64,000 nt of DNA from Cherax quadricarinatus (GCF_038502225.1 NC_091311.1:32938506-33002505), one strand, 5' to 3'; shown: positions 22,060-34,450, numbered from the stretch's first letter. The notes: generated by a model not told the origin, from the sequence alone. Translations and numbers: made by a program.

Positions 22060-22446
22060 GTCGTGCCGAGAAAGCAAAACAGGTCACTTACCAAGAACTC
22101 GTTTAAAATTAAGTCCTTTCTAAAATTTTCTCTTTTACGTTTAAAGATGTATTTTTTTCGGTTATGTTAATGAAGAATTAATAATTCTGTACCAAAAGAA
22201 CCTTAGGAAACTTACTTAACCTTATTATAACACGCACAATTTAATTTAGTCTAATACAACTAAATATATTTAGATAAGTTTACAATAATTTAATAATAAA
22301 CAAACACAATAAAATATTTTGTTTTCGTTAGGTTCAGAATGATTTTTGCGAAATTATTGCATACACAAATTTTCTTCTTGCCTTATTCGGCAAGAAGAGC
22401 TTTGCTATTTAAGCCAAAATCGCAAGCTTTACCTATTCGGCACAAC
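22060..22446 (-). mobile_element. Small inverted-repeat element, copy 3
   Basis: On the minus strand it starts TTGTGCCGAATAGGTAAAGC, passes through GGCTTAAATAGCAAAGC and AAACGTAAAAGAGAAAATTT, and ends TTTGCTTTCTCGGCACGACA. It is the same family as 2561-2942 with diverged ends. The flank TATATG on the left resembles the AT-rich surroundings of copies 1 and 2. Confidence 0.75.
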
Positions 22447-22740
22447 ATACCTTTGAACCTTAGAGTTTCTCTACTCTCTGAGCCTGGCCATAGGCCAGGC
22501 TCGTCTGGTGCTTGCCTGGTCAACCAGGCTGTTGCTGCTGGAGGCCCGCTGCCCCACATATCTATCACAGCCTGGTTGATCTGGCACCTTGTGAATATAC
22601 TTGTCCAGTTTTCTCTTGAAGGCTTCTACATTTGTTCCAGCCGTGTTTCTGATATCTTCAGGTAAGATTCTGAATGCTCTGGGACCCTGGATGTTGATAC
22701 AGTGTTCCCTTATTGTCTTCACTGCACCCCTGCTCCTTAC
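22447..22740 (-). mobile_element. LINE1 C-terminal end, subfamily of copies A and B
   Basis: An 83-codon frame reads INIQGPRAFRILPEDI, NTAGTNVEAFKRKLDKYI, VPDQPGCDRYVGQRAS and NSLVDQASTRRAWPMA, then stops. It is the best-preserved end of the A/B subfamily in the window. It is 5'-truncated near 22740 and directly adjoins transposon copy 3. Confidence 0.8.
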
Positions 22741-22984
22741 ATGAAGGCACGTGAAAAAGGTGGCAGAATAACGGTGGAGTATAGGCTATCTCCAGAGATG
22801 AACTATCTACTGCTCTCAATGTATATTTAGCTTATAGTGTCTTCTATTATCAGATGGTTGGGGCAAAGTAGAGGAGAGACTCGCCAACCAACCACTCCCT
22901 CCGCCCACTGATACCATGCAAAGATGAGAAATACCATGCCACAATACATAACGGCTATGAACATTTTATAAAAATAGCAGTGGA

Positions 22985-23140
22985 AGGCATTGGCTATTAC
23001 TACTATTGCTGCTATTACTGCTATTGCTATTACTGCTGTTGCTGCTATTGCTACTATTGCTATTACTGCTGTTGCTGCTGTTACTTCTATTGCTACTATT
23101 ACTGTTATTGCTACTATTACTTTATTGCTACTTCTACTGA
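22985..23140. repeat. CTATTG/CTATTA microsatellite
   Basis: Imperfect repeats of TGCTATTACTGC and related triplets over about 155 bp. Confidence 0.85.
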
Positions 23141-23699
23141 ATACTGTACTCCAGGTGGACTGTGGCTAACCGGACATACTTCCCATACTTGTGCCCTGGG
23201 TGGAAGTGTTGGGTGGTGGGGAGGGCCTGGAAAACTATCTCCTGAACCTTGGATGATGGTGGGAGGGGGGACCTGAGAAGGTCCAACACCCTGAACGGTG
23301 GTGAGAGGGACCTGGGATCCAGCTCCTGGACCTTGGTGAGATAACAGTTAGCAGCACCTGATGGACCATCGTAATCAAGATAAACTTTGTGACACATGTA
23401 AGTAACCCTCATTATCATGTTATTGATAACCTCAATACTCGCCTCTCCTTCCCTCCCCTCCTGTCACTCTTGTCTGCTTTCTCTTCCTCCTTCTACTCTT
23501 CTCTGATCCCCCTCTCTCCACTCCTGTCTGATCTCCCTCTTACCACCCATGTATACTCTCCTTAGAAATTAAAATACGGTAGACTTGATGTTCACTAACG
23601 GGAAATAATACGAGACACAATCTTTTAAGAGGTCATAACTTCATTAAAGTGTAAACAAGTATAAAAACGAGTGTGGAGAACGTAAACCATAGTCAGTGT
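23141..23699. other. No recognised feature
   Basis: Includes two loose repeats of a CCTGAACCTTGG-like phrase near 23240-23340 and a CT-rich patch at 23430-23560. No gene was recognised. Confidence 0.4.
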
Positions 23700-25640
23700 G
23701 AGGGAATGTTTACAGTTGTAAATTAAACTTCAGCAATCCGAGAATTGACCGGGATAACATCAACAAGGAACTTCAAACATTCCCTGGAAAACAGCCCTAA
23801 CTATAGACACCCAAACCAATGCATGGAAAAGCGGAATATAGGAGCGTACAAAGTGAATATAAAGTGTCTCATTGAGAAAGCCTCAGGAGATTATACGTAG
23901 AATTAGAATGTAGAAGACTTGACAGTAGAAGGAAAAGGTCAGCTAAATTGCTTAATACGTCGTGAATGTCACAATAAAGGAAAGACCTACGTGAAGAAAT
24001 TACCTATGTTTAAAAAATAAAAGATTCACACCATTTTTTCATGTACAAAATCGAAATTAAAAATTAAAAAAAATTGGTCCTTGACTCGGATTAATACACA
24101 GATGACAGCAAATGGTGAAATCGTCAAAGAACAATGTAAATCAGTGTTCAACGATTCCAGCGATGCCATGAGAGCTGAAGATCCAGTTTTTTCATAAAGT
24201 CTGTCCACCTTACAAGTTATATAATCTGATATTAGCACAAATCCTGTTTAGTACGAAAGAAAGAGGAACTTGCCCACTCACGCAGCACCTGGGCTGATTC
24301 CTGGAGTACCATTAGTATCAGTACTCAGAATTTTTTTTTAAGAAAGATCTTACATTAAAGTAAAATTCCATGGGACAACAGAGCGATGGCAACACAGTTG
24401 CTGATATAACGTAACTATGAAATGGTGCTGGGACGTCAACTCAGTGGCTTAATGGGAGAATATGACCTTCAGAACAAATCAACATGGATTTAGAGATGGG
24501 AATACCTTGGTTGTCACTGCTGTTAGAGCCTTATAACGAAATCACTGAAGCTTTGGTAGGAAAACAAAATGCAGATATGATCTCTGCGACATTTGCGAAG
24601 ACATTTGACAACTGTGGCTATACATAAGGTCACTAGGTACATCATCAATAGTAGATAAATGGATATTCAGATTTCTAACTAACACAGATTGGTAGTAAAG
24701 TTCAGTGTCAACACGATCCTAGCACGTTACTTTTTCCAATCCTTACTACAGATACAGCTAAAAAAACAAACCAGAATTTCGGACGATACCAAAATGTACA
24801 TGAAAGTAGCCTCAGTTGGAGACTCACAAATTATGGACAGATGTCAAAGTTTTCCAATAGGCAAATAAAAATAACATTCACTGTTAATAAATTTCAATTG
24901 CTTAGGTTGAGAAAGAATAATGAACAAAGAGAAAGCACAATATAGAGAACTCTGGTAGACCCTATCCTAGACCGTAAGGAACCAGGAAAACACTTATAAC
25001 TAAGTGTCTCATATCCGCCATTTAGAAAACACAATAAGGCAAAAGCAGCAAACGTCGGGAAAATGACAGGATGAATTATAAGAACTGGCATATCAGTGAG
25101 TTTTTTACGACTAATATTATTGTTTCAGGTTTCGAGGCAGAAGACAATGCAGAGCTGGGATATGTAGAGATGTGTACTACACAATTAAAATCAAAACAAA
25201 AGTATTAAGAGCACCTGACAGTACCTGGATTCTTATCTATGGAATAAAGAAGAGAAAGATACCTGATAATATACACATGGAAGATACCCGAGGGCCTAAT
25301 TCCCAATCTGCATACTGCCATGATGATTTATGTGGAATGAAAGATACGGGAGAAAATGTAGAATAAATTCCGTAGAAAACAAGAGTTCCATACACACAAG
25401 AACACTGTTTCAACATCTGTGGCACGACATTAAACAGTCTGTTATCAGCTAATATTAGAAATTGCTGGAACGAAATTAATTTTCAAAAAGAAACTGAGCT
25501 ACTGTCTCCTGCAAGTGTTTGATCAGCCAGGTTTTGATGGTTGTGAGCTGATGATGGCCTAGCACTAGCAGCGTGTTTCACCAGGCAGTCAACAGGGAAG
25601 CCTGGCCTCAGGCTGGGCAGGGAGAGTAGAATCACACTCG
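23700..25640 (+). mobile_element. LINE1, long but heavily decayed copy
   Basis: Block order follows copy A. INFSNPRIDRDNINKEL is at 23725-23775. A tract matching the linker lies near 24030-24200. HGFRDGNTLV is near 24490, and a first-aspartate region near 24590. YKWKIP-like sequence is near 25270, and a GGCCTGGCCTCAGGCTGGG-type end near 25600. Stops occur throughout. It appears to be one old insertion. Confidence 0.6.
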
Positions 25641-26739
25641 AAACCGGTCAGATATGCCGCGGGAATGCCCCTTTCCTACGACCCATGTCTGCTTTCCCTT
25701 CTACACCACACGGTCCTATACATTCCTCTTTAATTCTCTCCTATTTCTTGAATATCTATGAATGGCACCAGTTATGACGTATCACAGTTTGATTTTATCT
25801 ATTATTATTCTGAGGACAAATACGCAAGTATGTGGTGACCCGTGGAACATTATCTGGAGGGTGAGGGTCACAAGCTGTAGTTCTGTACACCAGCCAGCCA
25901 GAATTAGGAGCAACGAAGGGAAGCAGAAAAGACCAAAACAGAAATACAGTTGGTCCAAAAGATTTTTATCAAAGTGATGTAATACCTTTTCAAGGATGTT
26001 AGTCTGCAGATGTGATACAACAAGGAGAAACTCTCATTGTGATCATGTCATAATGATCTCCGCCATCCCCTCCCCCCACACATACAATAATAAAATGTTT
26101 TAATTGGTTTGTGGCATCGTTACTGTCGCTCAATGGTGAGGAAGTGCAGTGTGTACCCTCTGCCCCAGACTGTTCCATTGGTCACCTCAAGTGTGGGAGG
26201 TATGTACATTATTGTACGTCGAACAAAAATATTAAAACATTGCCAAGTGTGTGTGTGTGTCTACTTGGGGGATCGCTCTTTCCTCTAACCTTTTATCTGT
26301 GTCTTCTCGTATCTTTCTTCTAACCACCTCCTCCCTCTTCCTGCTTTAGTTGTTGGGTCTCTTGTAATTACTTGTGTTACAAGATTTTGCTGCCTGGCCG
26401 GTGTTTCCGCCTGCCAGCCAGCACTCTCGAGCAGAATTTACCATGTGAACCTTCATTTCATCTCATCCCTTCCCCTCCACATCCCCCACCCTTTCTATAT
26501 CCCCTAATCTTATCCGCCACGTTCCTCCACCTCTCCGTATCCCCCCACCTCATCTTTACCTCCCTTTTCCCCCCACCTTCCCCCCACCACTCACAAGACA
26601 GAAGAGTTTGACCGTTTAACAAAATTGAAAATCTGTAACAATGTGTGGGAACTGATGAAGCGGTGGTGGTTCCGCATGCTGTACGTGACTGTTAAGGTAG
26701 GTGGTGTACGCTTGTTATAGTGCTGGTGATTAGCGGAAT
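25641..26739. other. No recognised feature
   Basis: Unique-looking sequence with a CCT/CCC-rich patch at 26450-26590. Short frames are present but none has convincing composition. Confidence 0.4.
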
Positions 26740-26990
26740 GTCTAGCCTAGTCATCCTGCGTGACTGTTACATCCTTAGTCATGCTGGGTGACTGTTGGAT
26801 CCTAACAGTTACGCCGTGTGACTGTTGGATCCTAACAGTCACGCCGGGTGACTGTTGGATCCTAAGTCATCCTGCGTTGACTGTTGGATCCTAACAGTCA
26901 TCCTGCGTTGACTGTTGGATCCTAACAGTCATCCTGCGTAACTGTTGGATCCTAACAGTCATCCTGCGTGACTGTTAGATCTTGATTATC
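26740..26990. repeat. 31-bp minisatellite with internal palindrome
   Basis: About eight units of 30 to 31 bp. The core GACTGTTGGATCCTAACAGTC has 7-bp arms GACTGTT/AACAGTC around GGATCCT, so each unit can form a small hairpin. Units differ mainly at the junction CATCCTGCGT. Confidence 0.85.
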
Positions 26991-27000
26991 ATGAAGGTGG

Positions 27001-27050
27001 TAATACTACAAGTGCCACTATACCTTAGTATAGTGGCACTTGTAGTATTA
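27001..27050. repeat. Perfect 23-bp-arm hairpin
   Basis: Arms at 27001-27023 and 27028-27050 are exact reverse complements with a CTTA loop. Outside, GGTG and CACC could extend the stem after a short bulge. It lies directly after the palindromic minisatellite. Confidence 0.9.
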
Positions 27051-29854
27051 TAGCACCTGTAGTGTCATTAGTAGTGTTGAAGTAGCACCCTTAGTGTTGA
27101 CACTTGGAGTATTGTTGGGGGCCGACACTTGTACTGTCAGTTGACTGCTGTATGGTACACACACGTCGGTGTAGACAAAAAGTGACTCAGTATTCACAAA
27201 GGCCGGCCAGCTACCATTATCTTGTGTGTAATTTCACTTTCAAAGTTGCAAAGTTCAGACTACAGGTTGTATTGTTATTCCTTTTGTCGCCACTTGAGTT
27301 AAGAAACTAGTGAGTGTTGTTGGGAGTTGAAAAGACCAAGGTTACACTCTCATGGTGGACTGTCATATATAACATTAATTCCAGTAATGTTATCTGTCAG
27401 TGGTTCTGGGATTATCTTCCCCACAGTCTGGTCGTAGAACAGGCCTCCTAGGATGGAAAGGAAATATTACAGGTTTCAGAACTGTTAAGAAGTATATGAG
27501 AAAGTATAGGTATCTGTCTGCTGAATGTATGTGCTAGAAAGTTAGTAACATTTATCTGTCGATTAACGTGTTCATGAGACAGAAGAGGATGAGCACTTCT
27601 GCCACGGTGTCAAAAAGTACTAATAGATTTTGTTTTCACATTCATTTGAGAGAACGATAGTGTCCCCTTGAATGGTTGCTGTCTACCATCCTACCACCTT
27701 GGTGGTTGTTGTAGCTGTGGCGAAGAATGATCCTGCGTACTATCTCTGGAGCTCAGATCTGCTGGGTTCCTGGCTTCTATTCTCGGTTACCTAACACAAC
27801 ACTCTTATAGTATTCTTGGCTTCATGGTTTTATCATACCTACTCGTAAAACTATGTATGGATGTGGCTCTTGATGTCCGAAAGTTACTGTTTATTCTGCG
27901 TTATAATCTTAATTATTGTAATTATCATGGGAAAGCGCTGAAACTGTTGGGGTCATACGGCGTCTGGGAATGGAAGGTAATCAGGTTTAATGTAAAACAG
28001 GAAAGGGTAGTTGTAATTTGTAGAATGAGAGCCTGTTGGGCAGCACGAAGGCGCTCTCTTTGAAGGGCACGTTGAATTAAGTCCTCAAGACTGGTCACTG
28101 CGGGAAGGGCATATTTTGTCTCGTGTGGCACAGATCACAGGTGAAGGTCGCGCGCTCTCACTCTCTCTGACTGCCTCTCACTCTCCCTCCCCCTTCCCTG
28201 CTTCAATCCCCGCTCAGCCGTTATCTTGGTACTTTTTTTTTCCAGCCAGAGTCCCAAATGTTCATAGGTTGAGAGTTGCTGTGTTGTTTATCTGCAGCTT
28301 TCCCAAGCATGGCGTGAGGATAGGTATGTTAGAGATGGAATGTGTTATGCGAGTACGACACTGTCATCCCTGTGACAGCATCCATTCCTGACAGCTGCTG
28401 ACATCACCAAGATCGAGTGCCGATTTATTGATGTCAGTGTCATTAAAGCGCCTAATCTAACTTTTAGTAATTTGTTTTTATTGCAGTAGCTGTGCATCAG
28501 TTACATAAATACGTCAGTATCATTATAATTCTTTGACCGTTATCAGTGGCTTTCAGCATGTAGCTAATAATGGTAACATTTGCTTCATCATCAATAAAGA
28601 TTCATTAGGAGCGTTCATTTATTGTCACCCATAATATAACCACAGAGACGCTTTGTTAACTTACCTCCTTGTTAGTAAGATGTGTTACTGTGGTGAGAAT
28701 ATATGAAGGAAAACTACTCCCATCTGACCGGTGTCTTGTGCTCTGGCTGACTTATCCTGACGTCTGTCAATAAACTTAAACAGCCCTCTAAACCTAACAA
28801 CCTAACCCCCCAAAAATCATTACTGGAGTATTTGACTACCTTTGGTTTTCCCTAACAAACATAGACACTGTAGAGTACCACCATTACTCATATCTCGTAC
28901 AAGTCCACTCTTGTCCACATGTAATGTTGATTACTATACATGTTATATCTTAAATTAACTAGAACAACAGCAGTAACAGCACATTTAGACTTAGAAAGTT
29001 AATATTACTTAACCGGCAGTTTGCAGAAGTTCTCATCAGTCTTTGTGGTATTGTACACCTGCTAAATGCAAATTACACGTTGCACACGAGTCCAGCCTAG
29101 ACGACTTGATCCCATCTCATTCTTTTCTTCACAGATGTCATGGCGATAGTCTTTCAAGGCTTTCCCCTTGTGCTGTATCAGAGTCTTGCAATGTTTCATT
29201 TTGCACTACCTCCTTTGATCTGGATGTGGTAAATAACCTTCACCACAAAAGATGCAATGATCCTTGAAGTTAAATGTTGTCAACTGGGAACGATGGAGTG
29301 TTTACACTGGTGGATCAATACTACATTCTGAGCTTCAACCACCATCTTCTGGTTTTTTATTTTTCCAGACATTGTAAATGATGAGCAAATGTGTAGGTAA
29401 AGACACAAGGACATAATCCACAGTAATGAACAGGTGTAGGGGCGGTGAGGCAGGTGTGGGTGGAAGGGGGGGGGGATGAACTGCCAGTGTTAAGGAAGGC
29501 TAGCGTAAAGGAAACTGAATTTCAACACTGAGGCTACGTGATAAATCTGTGGAACAGCTGGTGGCTGTCTTCACTTCTCTCTCTGGCTCCGGCTCTGGCT
29601 CTGGCTTTCACCCCCGCGCTCTCTGGCGCTGTGAACAATGAGGGTAACCTTGTGTACACACAACTAAGCCTGGTAGGTACAGTTGAAGGGAGGGAACCAG
29701 TTTTCAGGATCATTATTTGTGAAGCACTAAGCTGGTGTGCGTCATCGAACGTAGGGACAGGTGGTGACCGGACCCTCCGTCCACTAGCAAGCACGCACAC
29801 GCACGCCAAATATAGGCGAGTACATAGTTGAGCGCTCTCTTCCTCTCACACTCA
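27051..29854. other. Largely unrecognised region
   Basis: No clear repeat or gene. A minus-strand frame at 27925-28131 reads TSLEDLIQRALQRERLRAA, an amphipathic helix-like stretch, after a possible acceptor CTTCCCGCAG at 28098. It could be an exon but has no clear donor. A LINE2-like tail word (AATATAGGCGAGTACA) lies near 29810. Confidence 0.35.
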
Positions 29855-31470
29855 CTACCTGGAGGGTATTCCGGGGATCAACTCCTCCGCGGCCCGGTCC
29901 ACGACCAGGCCTTCCGGTGGATCAGTACCTGATCAACCAGGCTGTTACTGCTGGCTGCACGCAGTCCAACGCACGAACCACAGCCCGGCTGATCCGGCAC
30001 CGACTTTGTGTCTGTCCAGCTCCCACTTAAAGGCAGCCAGGGGCCTATTGGTAATTCCCTTTATGCATGGTGGGAGGCTGTTGAACAATCTTGGGGCCCC
30101 GGACACTTACGGTGTTTTCTCTTAGTGTACAAATGGCGCCCCTACTTTTCATTGGCGGTATTTTGCACCGCCTGCCTAATCTTTTACTTTCGTAGGAACT
30201 GATGTCTGTGTGCAGATTCGGGACCATTCCTTCTAGGATTTCCCAAGTGTAGATTATAATTATATATATATATATATATGTATCGCCTGCGTTCCAACGA
30301 GTACAAGTGCTTCCAAGCGTTCCCAGTAGTTGACGTGTTTGATAGAACTTATACGTGCAGTAAAGGTTCTCTGTACACTCTCTAGATCTGCAATTTCACC
30401 TGCTTTAAACGGAGATGTTAATGTACAGCAATATTTCAGCCTAGAGAGAACAAGTGATTGGAAAAGGATCATCACTGGCATGGCATCTCTTGTTCAGAAC
30501 GTTCTCATTATCCATCCTGTCATTTTCTTTGCAGCTGTGATCGTGGCACTGTTGTGTTCCTTGAAAGTGAGATACTCGGACATTACCACTCCAAGGTCCC
30601 TCACATTATTTTTCCGCTCTGTTGTATAATCAGAGTTTGTAGTATACTCAGTTCTAGTTATTATCTCCTCCAGTTTTCCATAACGGAGTAGATGGAATTT
30701 GTCTTCACTGAACATCATATTGTTTTCCGTTGCCCATTGGAAAACTTGGTTTATATCTTCTTGGAAGTTAACAGTGTCCTCAATAGATGACAGCCTCATG
30801 TAGATCCTAGTATCCTCTGCAAAGGATGATACAGTGCTATGGATTATTTCTGTCTGATATGAGGATGAGGAATAAGATGGGAGCGTGCCTTGTGGAACAG
30901 AACTCTTCACTATGGCAGCTTCCGATTTAACTCTGTTGACCACTACTCTGTGTTCGATTAGTTAGGAAGTTGAAGATCCATCTCCCCACTTTCCCAATTA
31001 TTCCTTTAGCACGTATTTCGTGCGCTATTACGCCATGATCATACTTGTCAAACGCTTTTGCAAAGTCTGTGTATAATACACCTGCATTCTCTTTTTCTTC
31101 CAGTGCATCCAAGACCATATCATAGTGGTCCAATAGTTGTGAGAGGCAGGAGCGACCTGCCCTGAACCCATGTTGCCCTGGATTGTGCAGCTTTTGGGAA
31201 TCCAGGTAGTTTCCAATTGCGCTTCTTAGAACTCTTTCAAATATTTTTATGATGTAGGACGTTAGAGCTATTGGTCTATAGTTCTTAGCTAATGCTTTGC
31301 TGCCACTTTTATGGAGTGGGGCTATATTCGTTAGTTTTTAGTGACGAATTTCACCCATGTCTAAGCTCCTTTTCCAGAGTATACTTAGGGCACGCGAAAT
31401 GGGTTTCTTGCAGTTCTTAATGAGCACAGAGTTCCACGAGTCTGGGCCTGGGGCTGAGTGCACTCACTCT
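29855..31470 (-). mobile_element. LINE1 copy D, RT domain to 3' end
   Basis: This well-preserved minus-strand copy shows, in order: SAPGPDSWNSVLIKNCKK, NYRPIALTSYIIKIFERVL, QHGFRAGRSCLSQLLDHYD, DFAKAFDKYDHGVIAHEIR and SVPQGT. FAED at 30812-30823 sits where FADD is expected, followed by VFQWATENNMMFSEDKFHLL, RDLGVVMSEYLTFKEHN and ILFQSLVLSRLKYCCTLTSP. The YWERL block, the C-terminus and the GC-rich 3' end (ACCTCCAGGTA type) near 29860 close it. Lesions include a frameshift near 30950, a small deletion after PQGT, and the Asp-to-Glu change. A (TA)n interrupts it at 30261-30281. It is 5'-truncated at (CA)n. Confidence 0.85.
30261..30281. repeat. (TA)n inside LINE1 copy D
   Basis: About ten TA units occupy the spot where copy G reads GAGATATATCATAATC, so the tract seems to have grown from that seed. 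Confidence 0.85.
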
Positions 31471-31612
<142 letters not shown>

Positions 31613-31756
31613 AGATCGAGTCACATTTTCTGAAGACTACAAGACACCATCAAACACTCGTCACTTTAAATTAAGGAAACCCTTGGGTTTTTGGACCTTC
31701 TTCACTCTTTCCTAAAGCGTTTACACTTTTTTTTATCTTAAACGTCTTGTCAAGGT

Positions 31757-33862
31757 ACTATATGCATATGGTGGAAGGCAGGTTCATCCTGCTGGCGTCA
31801 AGGTATATGCATATGGTGGAAGGCAGGTTCATCCTGCTGATGTCAAGGTATATGCATATGGTGGAAGGCAGGTTCATCCTGCTGGCGTCAAGGTATATGC
31901 ATATGGTGGAAGGCAGGTTTATCCTGCTGATGTCAAGGTATATGCATATGGTGGAAGGCAGGTTCATCCTGCTGGCGTCAAGGTATATGCATATGGTGGA
32001 AGGCAGGTTCATCCTGCTGGTGTCAGGGTATATGCAGGTGCTGGAAGACAGATTCACCCTGCTAGTGTCAGGGTATATACAGGTGCTGGAAGACAGGTTC
32101 ATCCTGCTGGTGTCAGGGTATATACAGGTACTGGAAGACAGGTTCATCCTGCTGGTGTCAGGGTATATGCAGGTGCTGGAAGACAGGTTCATCCTGCTGG
32201 TGTTAGGGTATATGCAGGTGCTGGAAGACAGATTCACCCTGCTAGTGTCAGGGTATATGCAGGTACTGGAAGACAGGTTCATCCTGCTGGTGTCAGGGTA
32301 TATGCAGGTGCTGGAAGACAGGTTCATCCTGCTGGTGTCAGGGTATATGCAGGTACTGGAAGACAGGTTCATCCTGCTGGTGTCAGGGTATATGCAGGTG
32401 CTGGAAGACAGGTTCATCCTGCTGGTGTCAGGGTATATACAGGTACTGGAAGACAGGTTCATCCTGCTGGTGTCAGGGTATATGCAGGTGCTGGAAGACT
32501 GATTCATCCTGCTGGTGTTAGGGTATATGCAGGTGCTGGAAGACAGGTTCATCCTGCTGGTGTCAGGGTATATGCAGGTGCTGGAAGACAGGTTCATCCT
32601 GCTGGTGTCAGGGTATATGCAGGTGCTGGAAGACTGATTCATCCTGCTGGTGTCAGGGTATATGCAGGTGCTGGAAGACAGGTTCATCCTGCTGGTGTCA
32701 GGGTATATGCAGGTACTGGAAGACAGGTTCATCCTGCTAGTGTCGGGGTATATACAGGTGCTGGAAGAGAGGTTCATCCTGCTGGTGTCAGGGTATATGC
32801 AGGTGCTGGAAGACAGGTTCATCCTGCTGGTGTCAGGGTATATACAGGTACTGGAAGACAGGTTCATCCTGCTGGTGTCAGGGTATATGCAGGTGCTGGA
32901 AGACTGATTCATCCTACTGGTGTTAGGGTATATGTAGGTACTGGAAGACAGGTTCATCCTGCTGGTGTCAGGGTATATGCAGGTGCTGGAAGACTGATTC
33001 ATCCTACTGGTGTCAGGGTATATGCAGGTACTGGAAGACAGGTTCATCCTGCTGGTGTCAGGGTATATGCAGGTGCTGGAAGACTGATTCATCCTACTGG
33101 TGTCAGGGTATATGCAGGTACTGGAAGACAGGTTCATCCTGCTGGTGTCAGGGTATATGCAGGTGCTGGAAGAATGATTCATCCTGCTGGTGTTAGGGTA
33201 TATGCAGGTACTGGAAGACAGGTTCATCCTGCTGGTGTCAGGGTATATGCAGGTACTGGAAGACAGGTTCATCCTGCTGGTGTCAGGGTATATGCAGGTA
33301 CTGGAAGACAGGTTCATCCTGCTGGTGTCAGGGTATATGCAGGTGCTGGAAGACTGATTCATCCTACTGGTGTCAGGGTATATGCAGGTACTGGAAGACA
33401 GGTTCATCCTGCTGGTGTCAGGGTATATGCAGGTGCTGGAAGACTGATTCATCCTACTGGTGTCAGGGTATATGCAGGTACTGGAAGACAGGTTCATCCT
33501 GCTGGTGTCAGGGTATATGCAGGTGCTGGAAGACTGATTCATCCTGCTGGTGTTAGGGTATATGCAGGTGCTGGAAGACTGATTCATCCTGCTGGTGTTA
33601 GGGTATATGCAGGTGCTGGAAGACTGATTCATCCTGCTGGTGTTAGGGTATATGCAGGTGCTGGAAGACAGGTTCATCCTGCTGGTGTCAGGGTATATGC
33701 AGGTGCTGGAAGACTGATTCATCCTACTGGTGTCAGGGTATATGCAGGTGCTGGAAGAATGATTCATCCTGCTGGTGTTAGGGTATATGCAGGTGCTGGA
33801 AGACAGGTTCATCCTGCTGGTGTCAGGGTATATGCAGGTGCTGGAAGACAGGTTCATCCTTG
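31757..33862. repeat. 45-bp minisatellite, about 47 units
   Basis: Units follow GGTATATGCAGGTGCTGGAA and then a GACAGGTTCATCCTGCTGG part. The first six (31757-32027) are a variant with GCATATGGTGGAAGGC. Later units vary at AGG/TGA/ATGA and GGTGCTGG/GGTACTGG. Because 45 is a multiple of three, the minus strand stays open for 699 codons of MNLSSSTCIYPDTSR-type repeats. The plus strand is broken by TGA in many units. No promoter, signal peptide or splice site supports translation. Confidence 0.95.
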
Positions 33863-33949
33863 TATGCGGTATTCAGTTAGCATGTCTGGTTTCTTTAATG
33901 TAAATCACGTTTGGTTATTACAGTAATATTAAAGTTTCTGTGCTTACAG

Positions 33950-34009
33950 TGCGGGCCGTAAATGATGTCTGTAGTTGGAACAGATGCATCAGATCATTTA
34001 CGGCCCGCA
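33950..34009. repeat. Snap-back palindrome at a LINE1 start
   Basis: TGCGGGCCGTAAATGAT (33950-33966) is the exact reverse complement of 33993-34009, with a 26-base loop. The right arm is the first stretch of the LINE1 fragment that follows. Confidence 0.9.
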
Positions 34010-34450
34010 TAGAGCAATAAAGTATTTAAATTAAAGTCCTAATTATGTACTTCCTAGAGGGGGGGGGGAGGGAGGGATATAAAGATGATATATACGTGGA
34101 AGGTTCTTGAGGTCCTAGTCCCAAATCTGTATACTACTATATCACACTAAAGTCAGATAGACGGAAGGAAGTGTAAAATATACCCATTGATAAGTAAGGG
34201 CATCCTGGGCACAGTGATGGAACAGTTTTAACGTCAATGGCCCCAGACTATTTAACATTTTACCAAAAGATTTCAGAGAAATTGCTGGGACAAGTGTAGA
34301 AGTCTTCTGGAGGAAACTGGTTAAGTATCTTCAAGTGCCAGATTAACCAGGCTGTGATGGATATGGGCCAGGGGGCCGCCAGCAGTAACAGCTCCGTTGA
34401 CCAGGCAAGCATCAGACGAGTCCCAAGGTCTGGCCTCGTGAATAAAAAAG
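33993..34450 (+). mobile_element. LINE1 C-terminal and 3' end fragment
   Basis: IYTWKVLEVLVPNL, an RGILGTV-like stretch, PRLFNILPKDFREIAGTSVE and a 3' end with AGTAACAGCTCCGTTGACCA follow the A/B subfamily. A run of nine G near 34061 and several stops disrupt it. It starts inside the region encoding FTARIE, just before the YWERL block. Confidence 0.7.

Noticed and set aside
29538..29831. Secreted protein with an Ala/Leu-rich start
   Set aside because: The hydrophobic part comes from a short GGCTCT repeat and the end runs into a LINE2-like tail.
31757..33862. CRISPR-like array
   Set aside because: Units are contiguous, with no unique spacers, and the setting is eukaryotic. The same holds for the 22-, 26- and 31-bp arrays.
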